In this document: positions 7,995 to 16,958 of the stretch, piece by piece
Position numbering within the stretch: position 1 is the first letter of the stretch
How the letters are laid out: the number at the start of each line of letters is the position of its first letter
Notes under the pieces: generated by a model
Told to the model about the DNA's origin: nothing
Seen by the model: only the letters and a program-made list of their open reading frames with translations
Database searches by the model: none
Assembly: GCA_040290295.1 (NCBI GenBank)
Contig: PSMW01000001.1
Location: 124,001-188,000 of the forward strand
DNA from: CAADGV01 sp040290295
GTDB taxonomy: Bacteria > Bacteroidota > Ignavibacteria > UBA10030 > UBA6906
Direction: 5' to 3'
DNA: 64,000 nucleotides
Translations under genes and position numbers: made by a program

Positions 7995-8786
7995 ATGAAC
8001 AGAGCATTACGTACGGCTGCCGCAGGCATGGCGGCGCAACAATTGAACGTTGACACCATCGCGCACAACCTCGCGAACGTCAACACCACGGGCTTCAAGA
8101 AGTCGCGCGCAGAGTTTCAGGATCTGATGTATCAGACGCTGAAAGCCGGCGGTACACCCGTGACGACAGGCGCTCGCGAGACGAACGAGATCCAAATCGG
8201 CACAGGCACCGCGCCGATGGCGACGCAGAAGAGTTTCCTGCAAGGCGATCTGGCGGCAACCTCCAATCCCTTCGATCTTGCCATCCACGGTGATGGATTC
8301 TTTCAGGTGCGGCGCCCCGATGGAACTATGGCGTACACACGCGACGGCGCCTTCAAGCTGTCGGGCGACGGCACGCTCGTTACGTCGGCAGGCTATGTCG
8401 TCGAGCCGGGTATCACGATCACCAGCGATGCGCAGTCGCTTTCGGTGAGTAGGGAAGGGGTGATCGAAATCGCGGAGAAAGCGGGTGATACGCCGACGCG
8501 TGTTGCACAAATCGAACTGGCGAAATTCGTCAACCCTGCAGGTTTGAAAGCCATCGGCGACAATCTTTTTGTGGAGACCACTGCGAGCGGCGCGCCCATT
8601 GTCGGCGCCGCAGGTTCGGAAGGGTTCGGCGAAATCCATCAAGGCTATCTGGAAGCATCCAACGTTGACGTTGTCGAAGAGATGGTGAGCATGATCGTGG
8701 CGCAACGTGCTTACGAAATCAATTCGAAAACGATTAAGACGGTTGAGGATATGCTGCAGATGGCAAACAATCTCAAACGCGGATAA
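7995..8786 (+). CDS. flgG: Flagellar distal rod protein FlgG
   Basis: 263 residues, the standard FlgG length. N-terminus MNRALRTAAAGMAAQQLNVD, then IAHNLANVNTTGFKKS; the FlgG-characteristic segment QDLMYQTLKAGG lies near residues 43-54. The C-terminus VSMIVAQRAYEINSKTIK is the conserved axial-protein helix. RBS AAGGAGG is well placed. Forms the distal rod crossing the periplasm and joining the hook. Confidence 0.95.
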   Translation: MNRALRTAAAGMAAQQLNVDTIAHNLANVNTTGFKKSRAEFQDLMYQTLKAGGTPVTTGARETNEIQIGTGTAPMATQKSFLQGDLAATSNPFDLAIHGDGFFQVRRPDGTMAYTRDGAFKLSGDGTLVTSAGYVVEPGITITSDAQSLSVSREGVIEIAEKAGDTPTRVAQIELAKFVNPAGLKAIGDNLFVETTASGAPIVGAAGSEGFGEIHQGYLEASNVDVVEEMVSMIVAQRAYEINSKTIKTVEDMLQMANNLKRG

Positions 8787-8797
8787 GGAGAACAGTT

Positions 8798-9493
8798 ATG
8801 ATTGCCTGGATTGTCTTGTTGAGCGTTGCGTTGGGTGGCGGCACGCCGCGTACCGTAACAGAGGACGAGATCAAGCAAGCCGTCGAGCAATTCGTGCGAG
8901 CAAAGATCGGCAACGCGCATCAGGAAGTACGGATCGAGTTTCGCAGCGTGCCGAACAAGATCGCGAATATTCCGCACGACGCCCAACTCCATATCGTGGA
9001 CGACAATGTGCCGACGTTGCAAGACGTCGTCATTCTTCCTGTTGAGATCGTTACGAACGATCGCGTGCTGCACACGTTTCTCGTGTCGCTGCGCGTACGA
9101 ACGTTCGATCCGGTCATCGTAGCAAACGAAACGATAGGCAATCGCCAGCAAGCTGAGGTCATACCCGTGACCATCGAACAACGCGAAACGACGGCGCTGC
9201 CAGCCGACAGGCTGACGACACGCGAGCAACTTCAGGGAAAGCGCACCAAGCAGATTGTTCGACGAGGTGCGGTTCTGCGTCAGAGCATGTTTGAGGAGAT
9301 GCCCCTCGTCCAACAAGGCAGCGTTGTCACCTTGGTGGTGAAGACCGGTCAGGTGCTCGTTCGGACAGCGGCGATCGCTCGGGAAGACGGTACCTCCGGG
9401 GCACTGGTGCGCGTGCAACGACTCGGCTCCAACGAGTTGTTTTCGGCGCGCGTGGTGGATGAACGAACGGTCGAATTGGCAAACGACAAATAA
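8798..9493 (+). CDS. flgA: Flagellar P-ring assembly chaperone FlgA
   Basis: 231 residues with a short N-terminal signal sequence (MIAWIVLLSVALGGG). The C-terminal SAF-like domain is recognisable from VRRGAVLRQSMFEEMPLVQQG followed by VTLVVKTGQVLV, typical of FlgA, the periplasmic chaperone for FlgI. It lies between flgG and flgH-flgI, as expected. RBS AAGGAG upstream. Confidence 0.87.
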   Translation: MIAWIVLLSVALGGGTPRTVTEDEIKQAVEQFVRAKIGNAHQEVRIEFRSVPNKIANIPHDAQLHIVDDNVPTLQDVVILPVEIVTNDRVLHTFLVSLRVRTFDPVIVANETIGNRQQAEVIPVTIEQRETTALPADRLTTREQLQGKRTKQIVRRGAVLRQSMFEEMPLVQQGSVVTLVVKTGQVLVRTAAIAREDGTSGALVRVQRLGSNELFSARVVDERTVELANDK

Positions 9494-9505
9494 GCGAGGT
9501 GTGAG

Positions 9506-10084
9506 ATGATAACGAGAGCGCTTTGTGGAGGACTTCTGGTGCTGACGGCAAGTCTGGCGTACGCTCAAGATATGCGCAACACGATCGGCCGATCGCTCTT
9601 TGCTGATCAGAAAGCGCATCGCGCCGGTGATGCGGTGACGGTACTGATCGTGGAAAGCTCGAGTGCCGTCAACGACGCGAAGACGACGACATCGCGCGGC
9701 AGCGATATCTCTCTCTCCGGCGACGTCTCGATCAGTGGTGGAACGGGAAAGAGTGTCGGCGTCGGGATCGGTACGGGCAACAAGTTCAACGGCGAGGGGA
9801 GCACGTCCAATCGCGGTTCGGTGCGCGCGAAAATCAGTGCGCACGTGGATTCGGTTCTCACGAACGGCAACTTGGCGATCAGCGGCACACGGTCCATCAC
9901 CATCAATGGAGAAGAGCAGAAGATCATCATCTCCGGCATCGTCCGGCCGTCGGATATCCTGCCGGATAATTCGGTCTTCTCGTTCAACATTGCCGATGCG
10001 ACGATCGTCATTCAGGGCGAAGGGAGTCTCACGCGTGTGCAAGAGCCCGGCTGGTTGACAAAAATCTTTCATTGGTTGTTTTGA
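9506..10084 (+). CDS. flgH: Flagellar L-ring protein FlgH, apparently not a lipoprotein
   Basis: 192 residues. SLFADQKAHRAGDAVTVLIVE near residues 30-50 and IRGTRSITINGEEQ-like segments (SGTRSITINGEEQKI, then SGIVRPSDILPDN) identify FlgH. The signal sequence ends LTASLAYAQDM, a signal peptidase I site, with no lipobox Cys; most FlgH proteins are lipoproteins with a Cys at the mature N-terminus. Shorter than the enterobacterial protein (about 230). Forms the outer-membrane ring of the flagellar bushing. Confidence 0.92.
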   Translation: MITRALCGGLLVLTASLAYAQDMRNTIGRSLFADQKAHRAGDAVTVLIVESSSAVNDAKTTTSRGSDISLSGDVSISGGTGKSVGVGIGTGNKFNGEGSTSNRGSVRAKISAHVDSVLTNGNLAISGTRSITINGEEQKIIISGIVRPSDILPDNSVFSFNIADATIVIQGEGSLTRVQEPGWLTKIFHWLF

Positions 10085-10093
10085 GGAGGACGT

Positions 10094-11200
10094 ATGAACA
10101 GGCACGTGCACAGCGCAGTCCTGCTTCTCTCCGTCCTGCTTGCGGTCTCGGCGAGCGCAGCGACGAGGATCAAGGACATTGCGTACTTGCAGGGAGTCAA
10201 GAGCAAGCAGCTCATCGGCTATGGATTGGTGGTCGGGTTGAATGGAACGGGCGACACGCAACGCTCGACCTTCACGCTGCAATCCGTTACAAGCATGCTG
10301 AAGCGGTTCGGCATCACGGTGCCGCAAGCCGATCTTCGCCTGCGCAACGTTGCCGCCGTGATGGTCACGGCCACCGTGCCGAGCTTTGCAAAGGAAGGCG
10401 GTGTTTTGGATGTGACCGTTTCCTCGATGGGTGACGCGACGAACTTGCAAGGCGGCACACTCTTGATGACACCCCTCTCGGCAATCGACGGCGAGGTGTA
10501 CGCTATGGCGCAAGGACCGATTTCCGTCGGCGGCCTCAGCGTGCGGCAGAACAGCAATGAAGTGCGTCGCAATCACACCGCAGCCGGACGAATTCCGGGG
10601 GGGGCGATCCTCGAAAAATCGACCGGCACCGATTTGAGCAGAGACTCGACGCTGTTTATCGTGCTGACGCAGGCAGATTTCACGACGGCAAGCCGCATCG
10701 CCGAACAAGTCAATGCGAAGTTCGGCGGCAACATCGCTCGTGCAAACGACGGCTCGACCATCGCGCTCATCGTGCCGAACGAGGTCCGACAAAACGGGAA
10801 GCTGGTGGATTTCATTTCGCAAGTGGAACTCCTCGAAGTGAATCCCGATGTGGCGGCAAAAGTCGTCATCAATGAAAAAACGGGAACGATTGTGGTAGGC
10901 GGAGCGGTCACTCTCTTACCCGTTGCGATTTCGCATGGCTCGCTCAATATCGATATCCAATCGACTCCGGTCATCTCGCAACCGAACGCCTTCTCACAAG
11001 GACAAACCGTCGTCACGCAACTCACGACGGTGTCGGCGAAAGTGGATACATCGGTTGTCGTAGCGCTCGAAGGTGCCGCAACGGTACAGGATGTTGCGAT
11101 GGCGCTGAATACACTCAAGGTCGGTGCTCGCGACATCATCGCCATCTTCCAGGCACTGAAGGAAGCTGGTGCCCTCAAAGCTGAGTTAATTATCATCTGA
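10094..11200 (+). CDS. flgI: Flagellar P-ring protein FlgI
   Basis: 368 residues, normal for FlgI. Signal sequence about residues 1-23 (LLLSVLLAVSASAA), then RIKDIAYLQGVKSKQLIGYG and LVVGLNGTGDTQ, the highly conserved mature N-terminus. The C-terminus ends with ALKEAGALKAELIII, also typical. Secreted by Sec to the periplasm, where it forms the ring in the peptidoglycan layer with help from FlgA. RBS GAGGA upstream. Confidence 0.96.
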   Translation: MNRHVHSAVLLLSVLLAVSASAATRIKDIAYLQGVKSKQLIGYGLVVGLNGTGDTQRSTFTLQSVTSMLKRFGITVPQADLRLRNVAAVMVTATVPSFAKEGGVLDVTVSSMGDATNLQGGTLLMTPLSAIDGEVYAMAQGPISVGGLSVRQNSNEVRRNHTAAGRIPGGAILEKSTGTDLSRDSTLFIVLTQADFTTASRIAEQVNAKFGGNIARANDGSTIALIVPNEVRQNGKLVDFISQVELLEVNPDVAAKVVINEKTGTIVVGGAVTLLPVAISHGSLNIDIQSTPVISQPNAFSQGQTVVTQLTTVSAKVDTSVVVALEGAATVQDVAMALNTLKVGARDIIAIFQALKEAGALKAELIII

Positions 11201-11208
11201 GGTCGGCG

Positions 11209-12051
11209 ATGGGTGGCGAACACAGCACACAGGCGATACAACCCGGCCCTTGGACGAAGCTCGATGCCGCGCAAAAGCTTCGGTTGCAAAAAGCAGTCCG
11301 TGAGTTCGAATCCATCTTCGTCGGCTACATGCTGAAGAGCATGAGGAATACCGTCGAAAAAGCCGATAACTCTACCGGCGGCTTCGGCACCGAAATGTTG
11401 GAGGGGATGTTCGATGTAGAGTTGGCAAAGCATATTTCCGGCAGCAGCAATTTGGGATTGGCGGAGATGCTCTACCGTACGATGACGGGTGAATCGCTTC
11501 CCCGGTCGCCGTTGGTGACGCGGGTTGATGGGCGTGGGGAGTCCACGAAGCCGGGCGGGCAGGTGGAGCAACGAAGAGTTGTGCCTGAAGTCGAAAGCAA
11601 CACCGCGCAGCCGCAAAGCGGGAGTGCGAAGACGTTGACCGAGCGACTGCGCTCGTTCGATGCGTATATTCGCGAGGCGTCCGAACGGTTCGGTGTGAAG
11701 GATTCGTTGATTCGTGCCGTCATTGCCGCGGAATCGTCTGCCAGGCCCGACGCACGCTCGGCGAAGGATGCTAAAGGTTTGATGCAACTCCTCGATGCAA
11801 CAGCAGAGGCATTGGGCGTGAAGAACATCTGGGACCCGCGGGAAAATATTCTCGGCGGAGCGAAGTACCTGAAGCAACTCCTCGAACAGTTCGACGGCGA
11901 TGAGCGCTTGGCGCTTGCCTCGTACAATGCCGGACCGGCAGTGGTGCAGAAGCATGGGGGTATTCCGCCCTATCCAGAAACGCGCGAGTATGTAGCCCGC
12001 GTGATGAAGTTTGTCGAGATGATCGAACAACAGGAGGACGGCGATGAATAA
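11209..12051 (+). CDS. flgJ: FlgJ-type rod-binding protein fused to a lytic transglycosylase (SLT) domain
   Basis: 280 residues with two domains. The N-terminal third (LQKAVREFESIFVGYMLKSM, then GTEMLEGMFDVELAKHIS) is the FlgJ rod-binding domain. After a low-complexity linker (about residues 95-145), residues 150-275 form a GH23 lytic transglycosylase: catalytic Glu in AAESSARPDA, then AKGLMQLLDATA, GAKYLKQLLEQFDGD and ALASYNAGPAVV. In enteric FlgJ the second domain is a GH73 glucosaminidase; here an SLT domain does the job of opening peptidoglycan for the rod. Overlaps flgN by eight bases. Confidence 0.93.
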   Translation: MGGEHSTQAIQPGPWTKLDAAQKLRLQKAVREFESIFVGYMLKSMRNTVEKADNSTGGFGTEMLEGMFDVELAKHISGSSNLGLAEMLYRTMTGESLPRSPLVTRVDGRGESTKPGGQVEQRRVVPEVESNTAQPQSGSAKTLTERLRSFDAYIREASERFGVKDSLIRAVIAAESSARPDARSAKDAKGLMQLLDATAEALGVKNIWDPRENILGGAKYLKQLLEQFDGDERLALASYNAGPAVVQKHGGIPPYPETREYVARVMKFVEMIEQQEDGDE

Positions 12052-12502
12052 CCTCGATTCCCTCACGGAGGTGATGGCAACGGAAGCCGAACTTGCCGAA
12101 CGTTTGGTGGACGTGATCAAACAGCAGCAGCGCGCGCTCGTTGCGTGCAATGCAGAAGCAGTTGCAGCAACAGTAGAACAACAGCAGGAACTGATGATGC
12201 CGCTCGAAGGATTGGAACAGGAACGCGAACGGGTGACGCGTGAAGTGCTGAGCACCCTTGCCCCAGAACGCGTTGCGGAGGACAAGCCGGTAACCTTTTC
12301 CGCGTTGTTGGAATATCTCGATGCAGACGAAGCCTCGCGCTTATCGAAGGCCGGGAGGAGATTGCTTGCGGCGATGGAAACCATGATGAAAGTCAATCAA
12401 GCGAATCAGTTCCTCATCGAGCATTCGCGCAAGTTCGTGCGCGAGACGCTCCGCATCGTGACGAACGGGTACGCACGTCAATTGGTGGATAGAAAAATCT
12501 GA
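12044..12502 (+). CDS. flgN: FlgN-like export chaperone for hook-junction proteins
   Basis: 152 residues, almost wholly helical with heptad-like runs of E, Q and L (LIKQQQRALVACNAEAV-like region, residues 20-50). Size, composition and position directly before flgK and flgL match FlgN, which binds FlgK and FlgL and delivers them to FlhA. FlgN sequences diverge strongly, so the call rests on gene order and overall character. Overlaps flgJ by eight bases; flgK starts ten bases after its stop. Confidence 0.65.
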   Translation: MNNLDSLTEVMATEAELAERLVDVIKQQQRALVACNAEAVAATVEQQQELMMPLEGLEQERERVTREVLSTLAPERVAEDKPVTFSALLEYLDADEASRLSKAGRRLLAAMETMMKVNQANQFLIEHSRKFVRETLRIVTNGYARQLVDRKI

Positions 12503-12511
12503 GAGGATCGT

Positions 12512-13879
12512 ATGCCGGGATTATGGGGATTGCTCGAAATCGGACGCCGAGCCTTGTCGGCGCAAAGCACGGCAATGAACGTAACGAGCCACAACATCGC
12601 CAACGCGAATTCCCCCGGCTACACGCGCCAGCGTGTGGACCTTGCCGCGACGATGCCGCTCAAGGACATGAGCGGATTCTTGATCGGGACGGGCGTTTCG
12701 GTCGCTGCCATCGAGCGGCTCCGTGACCGTTTCATCGACAACCAGTTCCGTCAAACGAACAGCTCGCTTGGCTCCGCAACGATGAGACACACCGTCTTGA
12801 GTCAGATCGAAGCGGGCTTGAGCGAACCGTCGGAGAACGGGATACAAGCGTTGCTGACCGGGTTCTTCAACAGTTTTCAAGAGCTGGCTTCCCACCCGGA
12901 AGAAAGTTCGGCACGACAAGCCGTTCTCCAACAAGCCAATCGGCTCGTGTCGGCTTTCAATCGGATTGCCGGCACCTTCACCGCGCAACGTATGACGGTT
13001 GCGGAAGACGCAACAAGCAAGGTCAACCGCATCAACGAACTGACCAGGCGCATCGCGGAACTGAATCGGCAGATCACCAACGCACAAAACGCGGGGAATG
13101 TGCCGAGCGATTTGATGGATCAACGCGATCGGGCGCTCGATCAACTCTCGCAGTACACGTCGATAACCGCTTCACTCGATAGTCAAGGCTCGATGATCGT
13201 CTCCATCGGCGGCGTGATGGTTGCGGGAAACGGAACGTCGGTGAGTTTGCAAAGTGCAGTCGTCAGCGGCGTGCTGAAAGTGTCAACGACGACGGGCCAA
13301 GAGGTGAACATCAACGGCGGTGAGTTGGGCAGCGCACTTGAACTGTACAATACGACGATTCCGGAGTATATGACGAAGTTGGACGAGATGGCGAACGCGC
13401 TCATCGCCCGTGTCAACGCTGTGCATGCGGCGGGATACGGTCTCGGCAATCCGCCACCGACCGGCATCAACTTCTTTACCGGAAGCGGTGCAGCGGGCAT
13501 CGCCATCAACACACAAATTTCTTCCAACATCAACACTATTGCCGCCTCGAGCACGGGGGCGCCGGGCGACAACCAGACGGCGCTTGCTTTGTTCAACATC
13601 AGCTCCGAACAACTTATGGGCAACAATACGCTCACCCTCGCGCAGTTCTACGCCGCGTTTGTCAGCGGCATCGGCTCTGCCGTATCCTCTGCGCAAGGAG
13701 CAGGCAGCGGAGCCGAGTTGGTTTTGGCGCAACTGTCGAATCAACGGGAAATGGTCTCCGGAGTTTCGCTCGACGAAGAGATGACCAACATGATCAAGTT
13801 TCAACGTTCGTTCGAAGCGGCGGCGCGCGTGGTGCGCACCACCGACGAACTCATCCAAACAATCTTGAATATGGTGTGA
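12512..13879 (+). CDS. flgK: Flagellar hook-associated protein 1, FlgK
   Basis: 455 residues. The N-terminus LLEIGRRALSAQSTAMNVTS then HNIANANSPGYTRQRVDL is diagnostic of FlgK. Mid-region INELTRRIAELNRQITNAQN is the conserved coiled coil, and the end VSLDEEMTNMIKFQRSFEAA is the axial C-terminal helix. RBS GAGAGG before the ATG. Joins hook and filament. Overlaps flgL by four bases. Confidence 0.95.
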   Translation: MPGLWGLLEIGRRALSAQSTAMNVTSHNIANANSPGYTRQRVDLAATMPLKDMSGFLIGTGVSVAAIERLRDRFIDNQFRQTNSSLGSATMRHTVLSQIEAGLSEPSENGIQALLTGFFNSFQELASHPEESSARQAVLQQANRLVSAFNRIAGTFTAQRMTVAEDATSKVNRINELTRRIAELNRQITNAQNAGNVPSDLMDQRDRALDQLSQYTSITASLDSQGSMIVSIGGVMVAGNGTSVSLQSAVVSGVLKVSTTTGQEVNINGGELGSALELYNTTIPEYMTKLDEMANALIARVNAVHAAGYGLGNPPPTGINFFTGSGAAGIAINTQISSNINTIAASSTGAPGDNQTALALFNISSEQLMGNNTLTLAQFYAAFVSGIGSAVSSAQGAGSGAELVLAQLSNQREMVSGVSLDEEMTNMIKFQRSFEAAARVVRTTDELIQTILNMV

Positions 13880-14769
13880 CCATGCGGGTAACCGAAAACA
13901 TGTTCATACGCGACTTCCTCTTCAGCGTCAATGGAGCGCGCGGGAGGATGGCAAAACTTCAGGCGCAGATCGCTACCGGGCGGCGCGTCTCGACACCCTC
14001 GGACGATCCGGATGCAGCCGAGCGCATTCTGCGTCTGAAGAATACGATCGCACGCAACGAACAATTCCAAAGCAACGTGGCTGATGCTCAGACGATGCTG
14101 CAAGCCACTGAGCAAGCCCTGAATCGCTTTACCGACATGATGCTCGAAGCCAAGGACATACTCACCCGGGCGCGCAGCGGCGGGAGAACGCGGGAGCTTG
14201 GGACCCTTGCCGATCAACTCGATCAACTGATCGCCGACGCTGTGCAGGTGGCGAACACACGCTTCAACGGCAAGTATCTCTTCGGTGGCGTGCAGACCAC
14301 CGATCCGCCCTTCATCCTCGCACCCGATCGATCGGGCGTCACGATCAACCCCAATGGGATTACAGGCGACATCAAGGTGATGGTGAACGAAGGCGCGCCG
14401 CAGAAGATCAACATCGACGGACAAGAAGCGTTTCAAGGCGTAGCCATCTTTCAAGAATTGATCGCCATTCGGGATGCGATGCGCACCAACATTCCGCCGT
14501 CAGCCGCACAGTTCGATGCGGTCGACGGCTACGGCAAGTATGTGGCATCGCAGGCGGGTCGCGCAGGAGCGATGCTGCAATCGTTGGACATGCACGGCGA
14601 ATTGCTGCAACGGCAGGCGGATCAACTGACACTCCTTCTCTCGGCTGATGAGGATACGGACATCGCCGAGGCATCCGTCAATTTGCAGAAAGAAGAGTTA
14701 GTGTTGAACGCAGCGCTCAGCATGGGGGCACGCGTTCTGCCGAAGACACTCTTGGATTTCTTGCGATAA
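13876..14769 (+). CDS. flgL: Flagellar hook-associated protein 3, FlgL
   Basis: 297 residues. MRVTENMFIRDFLFSVNGAR at the start and LQAQIATGRRVSTPSDDPDA are typical of FlgL/flagellin-type proteins; the C-terminus LQKEELVLNAALSMGARVLP is the complementary helix. It follows flgK with an ATGA overlap. Second junction protein between hook and flagellin filament. The flagellin gene itself is not in the window. Confidence 0.94.
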   Translation: MTMRVTENMFIRDFLFSVNGARGRMAKLQAQIATGRRVSTPSDDPDAAERILRLKNTIARNEQFQSNVADAQTMLQATEQALNRFTDMMLEAKDILTRARSGGRTRELGTLADQLDQLIADAVQVANTRFNGKYLFGGVQTTDPPFILAPDRSGVTINPNGITGDIKVMVNEGAPQKINIDGQEAFQGVAIFQELIAIRDAMRTNIPPSAAQFDAVDGYGKYVASQAGRAGAMLQSLDMHGELLQRQADQLTLLLSADEDTDIAEASVNLQKEELVLNAALSMGARVLPKTLLDFLR

Positions 14770-14771
14770 GC

Positions 14772-15533
14772 ATGAAAAGCCGATGGGACGCCGGGACGAT
14801 ACTCGGCTTGCTGCTAGGGTTTGCCGTCGTGTTCGGTTCGTTCGTGATGGAAGGAGGAACCGTCGGCGCCCTGATTCTTGCGCCGGCGATGATGATCGTC
14901 TTCGGCGGAACGATCGCGACGGCAATGATCGGAACGTCGCTGCGCAACGTAGCACACATCGGCAGGTTGGTGATGCTGGCGATGCGTCCGCCCAAGCAGG
15001 AAGTACAGGCAACGATCGATTCGGTCGTTCAACTGGCAACCATCGCACGACGGGAAGGCTTGTTTGCACTCGAACGGTATATCGACTCGGTTCCGCATCC
15101 GTTCGTGCGTCGCTTGCTGCGCCTCCTGATCGACGGCATCGAACCGCAGAGTTTGCGGAGTTTGGCAGAGACGGAAATGCATTACATCAGCGAGCGACAC
15201 GAGAAGAATGCCATGATCTTTCAGAAGATGGGCGGCTACTCGCCAACGATGGGCATCATCGGTACGGTCATGGGGTTGATCGCAACGTTCGCAGCGGCAG
15301 GAGAGGAGCCGGATGCGTTGATTCGGCATATCGCCAGCGCGTTCATCGCGACGTTATGGGGCGTACTGATGGCGAACTTGGTGTGGCTCCCCATCTATGA
15401 CAAGCTGAAGAGAATTCACAATGAAGAACATCATCACTTGGATGTTGCCTTGGAAGGCGTGCTCGGCATTCAGACCGGCGAAGTGCCGAGCGTTATCCGA
15501 GCCAAGTTGGAAGGGATGATGCCGATGAATTGA
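14772..15533 (+). CDS. motA: Flagellar stator protein MotA, first copy (short MotA/PomA/MotP type)
   Basis: 253 residues with four predicted membrane helices (about 7-27, 31-55, 152-172, 182-202). GGYSPTMGIIGTVMGLI and the cytoplasmic IARREGLFALERYID are classic MotA motifs. The compact length without the extended loop of enterobacterial MotA places it with the MotA/PomA/MotP group found in Bacillus and Vibrio. Two bases after flgL; partner motB follows directly. Ion type (H+ or Na+) cannot be settled by eye. Confidence 0.92.
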   Translation: MKSRWDAGTILGLLLGFAVVFGSFVMEGGTVGALILAPAMMIVFGGTIATAMIGTSLRNVAHIGRLVMLAMRPPKQEVQATIDSVVQLATIARREGLFALERYIDSVPHPFVRRLLRLLIDGIEPQSLRSLAETEMHYISERHEKNAMIFQKMGGYSPTMGIIGTVMGLIATFAAAGEEPDALIRHIASAFIATLWGVLMANLVWLPIYDKLKRIHNEEHHHLDVALEGVLGIQTGEVPSVIRAKLEGMMPMN

Positions 15534-15550
15534 AAGGAACGCATCAGCGC

Positions 15551-16255
15551 ATGAACGGACGACGACCACATGCACGGCGAACCGACCAGCACGCGAACAC
15601 CGATCGTTGGCTACTGACCTATGCCGACCTGATCACCCTGTTGCTCGGCTTGTTCGTGATCCTCTATGCGATCTCGAAAGTCGATAACGAGCAATACATG
15701 CGCGTCGCGCAGGCGTTCGGCGGCTTGTTCGGGGGCTCGATCGGCATCGTTCCCTCATTGCGTTCTGCAACCGACATGAGTCCCGATCGGTTGACGATCG
15801 AGAGCAAAATTCGGGGTGCGATGTACGAGGATATCCGATCACAGACGATCACGCTCTCGCAGGATGAGCGAGGTGTGGTGATTCATATCGCGGAAGAAGT
15901 GCTGTTCGCATCGGGGAGCGCGCTGCTGAAAAGCTCGTCACGCACGACGCTCGATCTGCTGGCAAGTGTGCTCAAGACGGTACCCAACGAGATTCGCATC
16001 GAGGGCCATACGGATGACATGCCCATTCAGACATCGGCATTTCCATCGAACTGGCATCTGTCGGTTGCGCGGGCCGTCAGCACCGGCGAGTATCTGACGC
16101 AACGTCATGGCTTCAGTGTGGACAAAGTTAGCATCATCGGATATGCCGATCGGAAGCCTCTCGTGCCGAATACCTCGGCCGAGAACCGCGCGAAGAACCG
16201 TCGTGTCGACATCATCGTCATCGCACCGAAAGCAAACGCATTTACGGATCAATGA
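15551..16255 (+). CDS. motB: Flagellar stator protein MotB, first copy
   Basis: About 234 residues; ATG at 15551 chosen because GAAAGGA lies eight to fourteen bases upstream. An in-frame TTG at 15530 exists but is unlikely. One membrane helix carries the ion-binding Asp in LLTYADLITLLLGLFVILYA (residues about 23-42). The C-terminal OmpA-like peptidoglycan-binding domain is clear (IRIEGHTDDMPI, NWHLSVARA, NRAKNRRVDI). Works with the MotA encoded just upstream. Its stop overlaps the next reading frame. Confidence 0.92.
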   Translation: MNGRRPHARRTDQHANTDRWLLTYADLITLLLGLFVILYAISKVDNEQYMRVAQAFGGLFGGSIGIVPSLRSATDMSPDRLTIESKIRGAMYEDIRSQTITLSQDERGVVIHIAEEVLFASGSALLKSSSRTTLDLLASVLKTVPNEIRIEGHTDDMPIQTSAFPSNWHLSVARAVSTGEYLTQRHGFSVDKVSIIGYADRKPLVPNTSAENRAKNRRVDIIVIAPKANAFTDQ

Positions 16256-16689
16256 AAGGAACGCATGCCATGAAGTGCTTGAACCGTCAGTGTGGAGAGA
16301 TCGAGTACGATCAAGAACATGTGTACGAGTTCACCGAAGGATTGATCGGCTTCGAACATCTGAAACGCTTCGTCGTCGTACACGATCCGGCGTGCGACCC
16401 GTTTCGATGGCTGGTGTCGGTAGAGGACGAGGATACGGCATTTCCCATTCTCGATCCGACGATCGTGTTCGAAGAATATCGCCTCGAAGTGCCTCATGAT
16501 AAAGTGTATGTTGCCGTCGTTGCTGCATTGAAAGATCCTGTCGAAGCATCGACAGTCAATTTGCGTAGTCCTATCCTGTTCGACACCACCAACCGCACGG
16601 CGCAGCAAGTGGTGTTGGACAACGAGATGTACGCCATTCATCATCCGCTGGTGCAGCGGCAGGTTGTGTACGCTGAACAAGGGGGCTGA
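16252..16689 (+). CDS. fliW: Flagellar assembly factor FliW
   Basis: 145 residues from the ATG at 16252; a second in-frame ATG at 16270 has AAAGGA correctly placed and may be the true start, giving 139. The motif YEFTEGLIGFEHLKRFVV is the FliW signature, followed by FRWLVSVEDEDTAFPILDP. Known role: FliW binds flagellin and also binds CsrA, relieving CsrA repression of flagellin translation. csrA starts one base after its stop, the common pairing. Confidence 0.94.
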   Translation: MKGTHAMKCLNRQCGEIEYDQEHVYEFTEGLIGFEHLKRFVVVHDPACDPFRWLVSVEDEDTAFPILDPTIVFEEYRLEVPHDKVYVAVVAALKDPVEASTVNLRSPILFDTTNRTAQQVVLDNEMYAIHHPLVQRQVVYAEQGG

Positions 16690-16690
16690 C

Positions 16691-16945
16691 ATGCTCATCC
16701 TTGCGCGAAAGGTGAACGAAGCGATTCAGATCGGTGAAAACATCCGCATCAAGGTGCTTTCGATTTCTGAAAGCCAAGTGAAGATCGGCATCGAAGCACC
16801 GAACGAGGTGCGCATCTATCGTGCGGAGATCTACGCCGAAATTCAAAAGGAAAACCTCTCGGCTGTTCAAACGCAGAAGAGTGCAGCGGTGAAAGCGGCG
16901 ACCTTGCTGACCAAACCGGCAGAATCCACCAACAAGAGTACGTAG
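16691..16945 (+). CDS. csrA: Carbon storage regulator / translational repressor CsrA
   Basis: 84 residues. MLILARKVNEAIQIGENIRI is the canonical CsrA N-terminus, and APNEVRIYRAEIYAEIQKEN contains the RNA-binding Arg region. The tail after residue 60 (rich in K, A, T) is longer than the 61-residue E. coli protein, as in CsrA of FliW-encoding bacteria. ATG at 16691 fits family starts. It likely represses flagellin mRNA and is antagonised by FliW from the gene before. Confidence 0.96.
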   Translation: MLILARKVNEAIQIGENIRIKVLSISESQVKIGIEAPNEVRIYRAEIYAEIQKENLSAVQTQKSAAVKAATLLTKPAESTNKST

Positions 16946-16958
16946 AAGGAACAAGGCT

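Noticed and set aside
8711..10822. A 703-codon open frame on the minus strand opposite flgA-flgH-flgI
   Set aside because: It is antisense to three well-supported flagellar genes, has no family motifs and shows the His/Arg-rich bias of a shadow frame in a GC-rich genome.
10573..12396. A 607-codon minus-strand frame opposite flgI, flgJ and flgN
   Set aside because: Same reasoning: the plus-strand genes carry clear domains, and the antisense protein is rich in Ser and Arg without recognisable motifs.
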